Of a stretch of 10,113 bases of DNA, positions 10,051 through 10,113 are shown in pieces. Position 1 is the stretch's first letter, and every line of letters starts with the position of its first letter. The position numbers and the translations under genes were made by a program. The notes under the pieces are model-generated. The model saw only the letters and a list, made by a program, of their open reading frames with translations, had not been told where the DNA came from and ran no database searches. Source of the stretch: Chloroflexota bacterium (GTDB lineage Bacteria > Chloroflexota > Dehalococcoidia > SM23-28-2); the NCBI GenBank assembly GCA_030691665.1, contig JAUYDU010000560.1:1-10113 (forward strand), read 5' to 3'.

Positions 10051-10113
10051 CTCCACATAGGTGAGGTAGGCGGCGTAGGCCACCCCCATCAGGGTCATAC
10101 TGAACACCGCCAG
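9943..10113 (-). CDS. VKOR-family protein (vitamin K epoxide reductase homolog), C-terminal part
   Basis: The minus strand is open from the right window edge to a TAG at 9945-9943, giving 56 codons of the C terminus. The peptide reads LAVFSMTLMGVAYAAYLTYV, then ELFVLEAICIYC, then VALASIITASWLISLPELFD and RVFF. Two hydrophobic helices flank a CxxC (Cys-Ile-Tyr-Cys) that sits at the start of the last membrane helix, after an xYLTYxELFVxxAIC segment. That is the arrangement of the last two membrane helices of VKOR, where this CxxC reduces bound quinone. Bacterial VKOR homologs re-oxidise a DsbA-like or fused thioredoxin partner for disulfide formation outside the membrane, replacing DsbB. The upstream half, with the loop cysteine pair, is outside the window, as is any partner gene. 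The gene converges on rpoC and overlaps it by 108 bp. Confidence 0.8.
   Translation of the reverse strand: MAVFSMTLMGVAYAAYLTYVELFVLEAICIYCVALASIITASWLISLPELFDRVFF

Overview
The window is GC-rich bacterial chromosomal DNA, most likely from the Chloroflexota and possibly near the Dehalococcoidia. That placement rests on the look of the proteins: a ribose-phosphate pyrophosphokinase with a YGRSDKKDQP-type segment, and an RpoC that opens EVNDFNAIRISLASPEQI and carries a long charged coiled-coil insertion. It is a family-level impression, not a database result.

Layout. On the minus strand, reading from about 1335 down to 1, are prs (GTG start at 1290, end at 349), a small hicB antitoxin gene (338-99) and the beginning of a hicA toxin gene (102 to the window edge). 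The three are packed as one apparent operon: the prs stop codon lies inside the hicB ribosome binding site, and hicB and hicA overlap by an ATGA. A divergent non-coding region (1291-1841) separates prs from rpoB. It holds a likely extended -10 prs promoter, a cluster of hairpins, a symmetric nested palindrome of about 145 bp that resembles a REPIN (REP doublet), and a near-consensus rpoB promoter with a leader of about 120 nt. On the plus strand are rpoB (1842-5588) and rpoC (5578-10050), overlapping by 11 nt. At the right edge the last 56 codons of a VKOR-family membrane oxidoreductase lie on the minus strand (9943 to the edge), overlapping the 3' end of rpoC by 108 bp.

How the genes fit together. 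rpoB and rpoC encode the beta and beta' subunits of RNA polymerase and look intact, with all expected catalytic and zinc-binding residues. Unlike the common arrangement, no rplJ-rplL pair precedes rpoB; it has its own promoter and shares a divergent control region with prs, which makes PRPP for nucleotide, histidine, tryptophan and NAD synthesis. The HicBA module rides behind prs. I see no evidence of a large undescribed system here. The most unusual items are the nested palindrome, the toxin-antitoxin pair coupled to an essential gene, and the coding-on-coding overlap of the rpoC tail with the VKOR gene.
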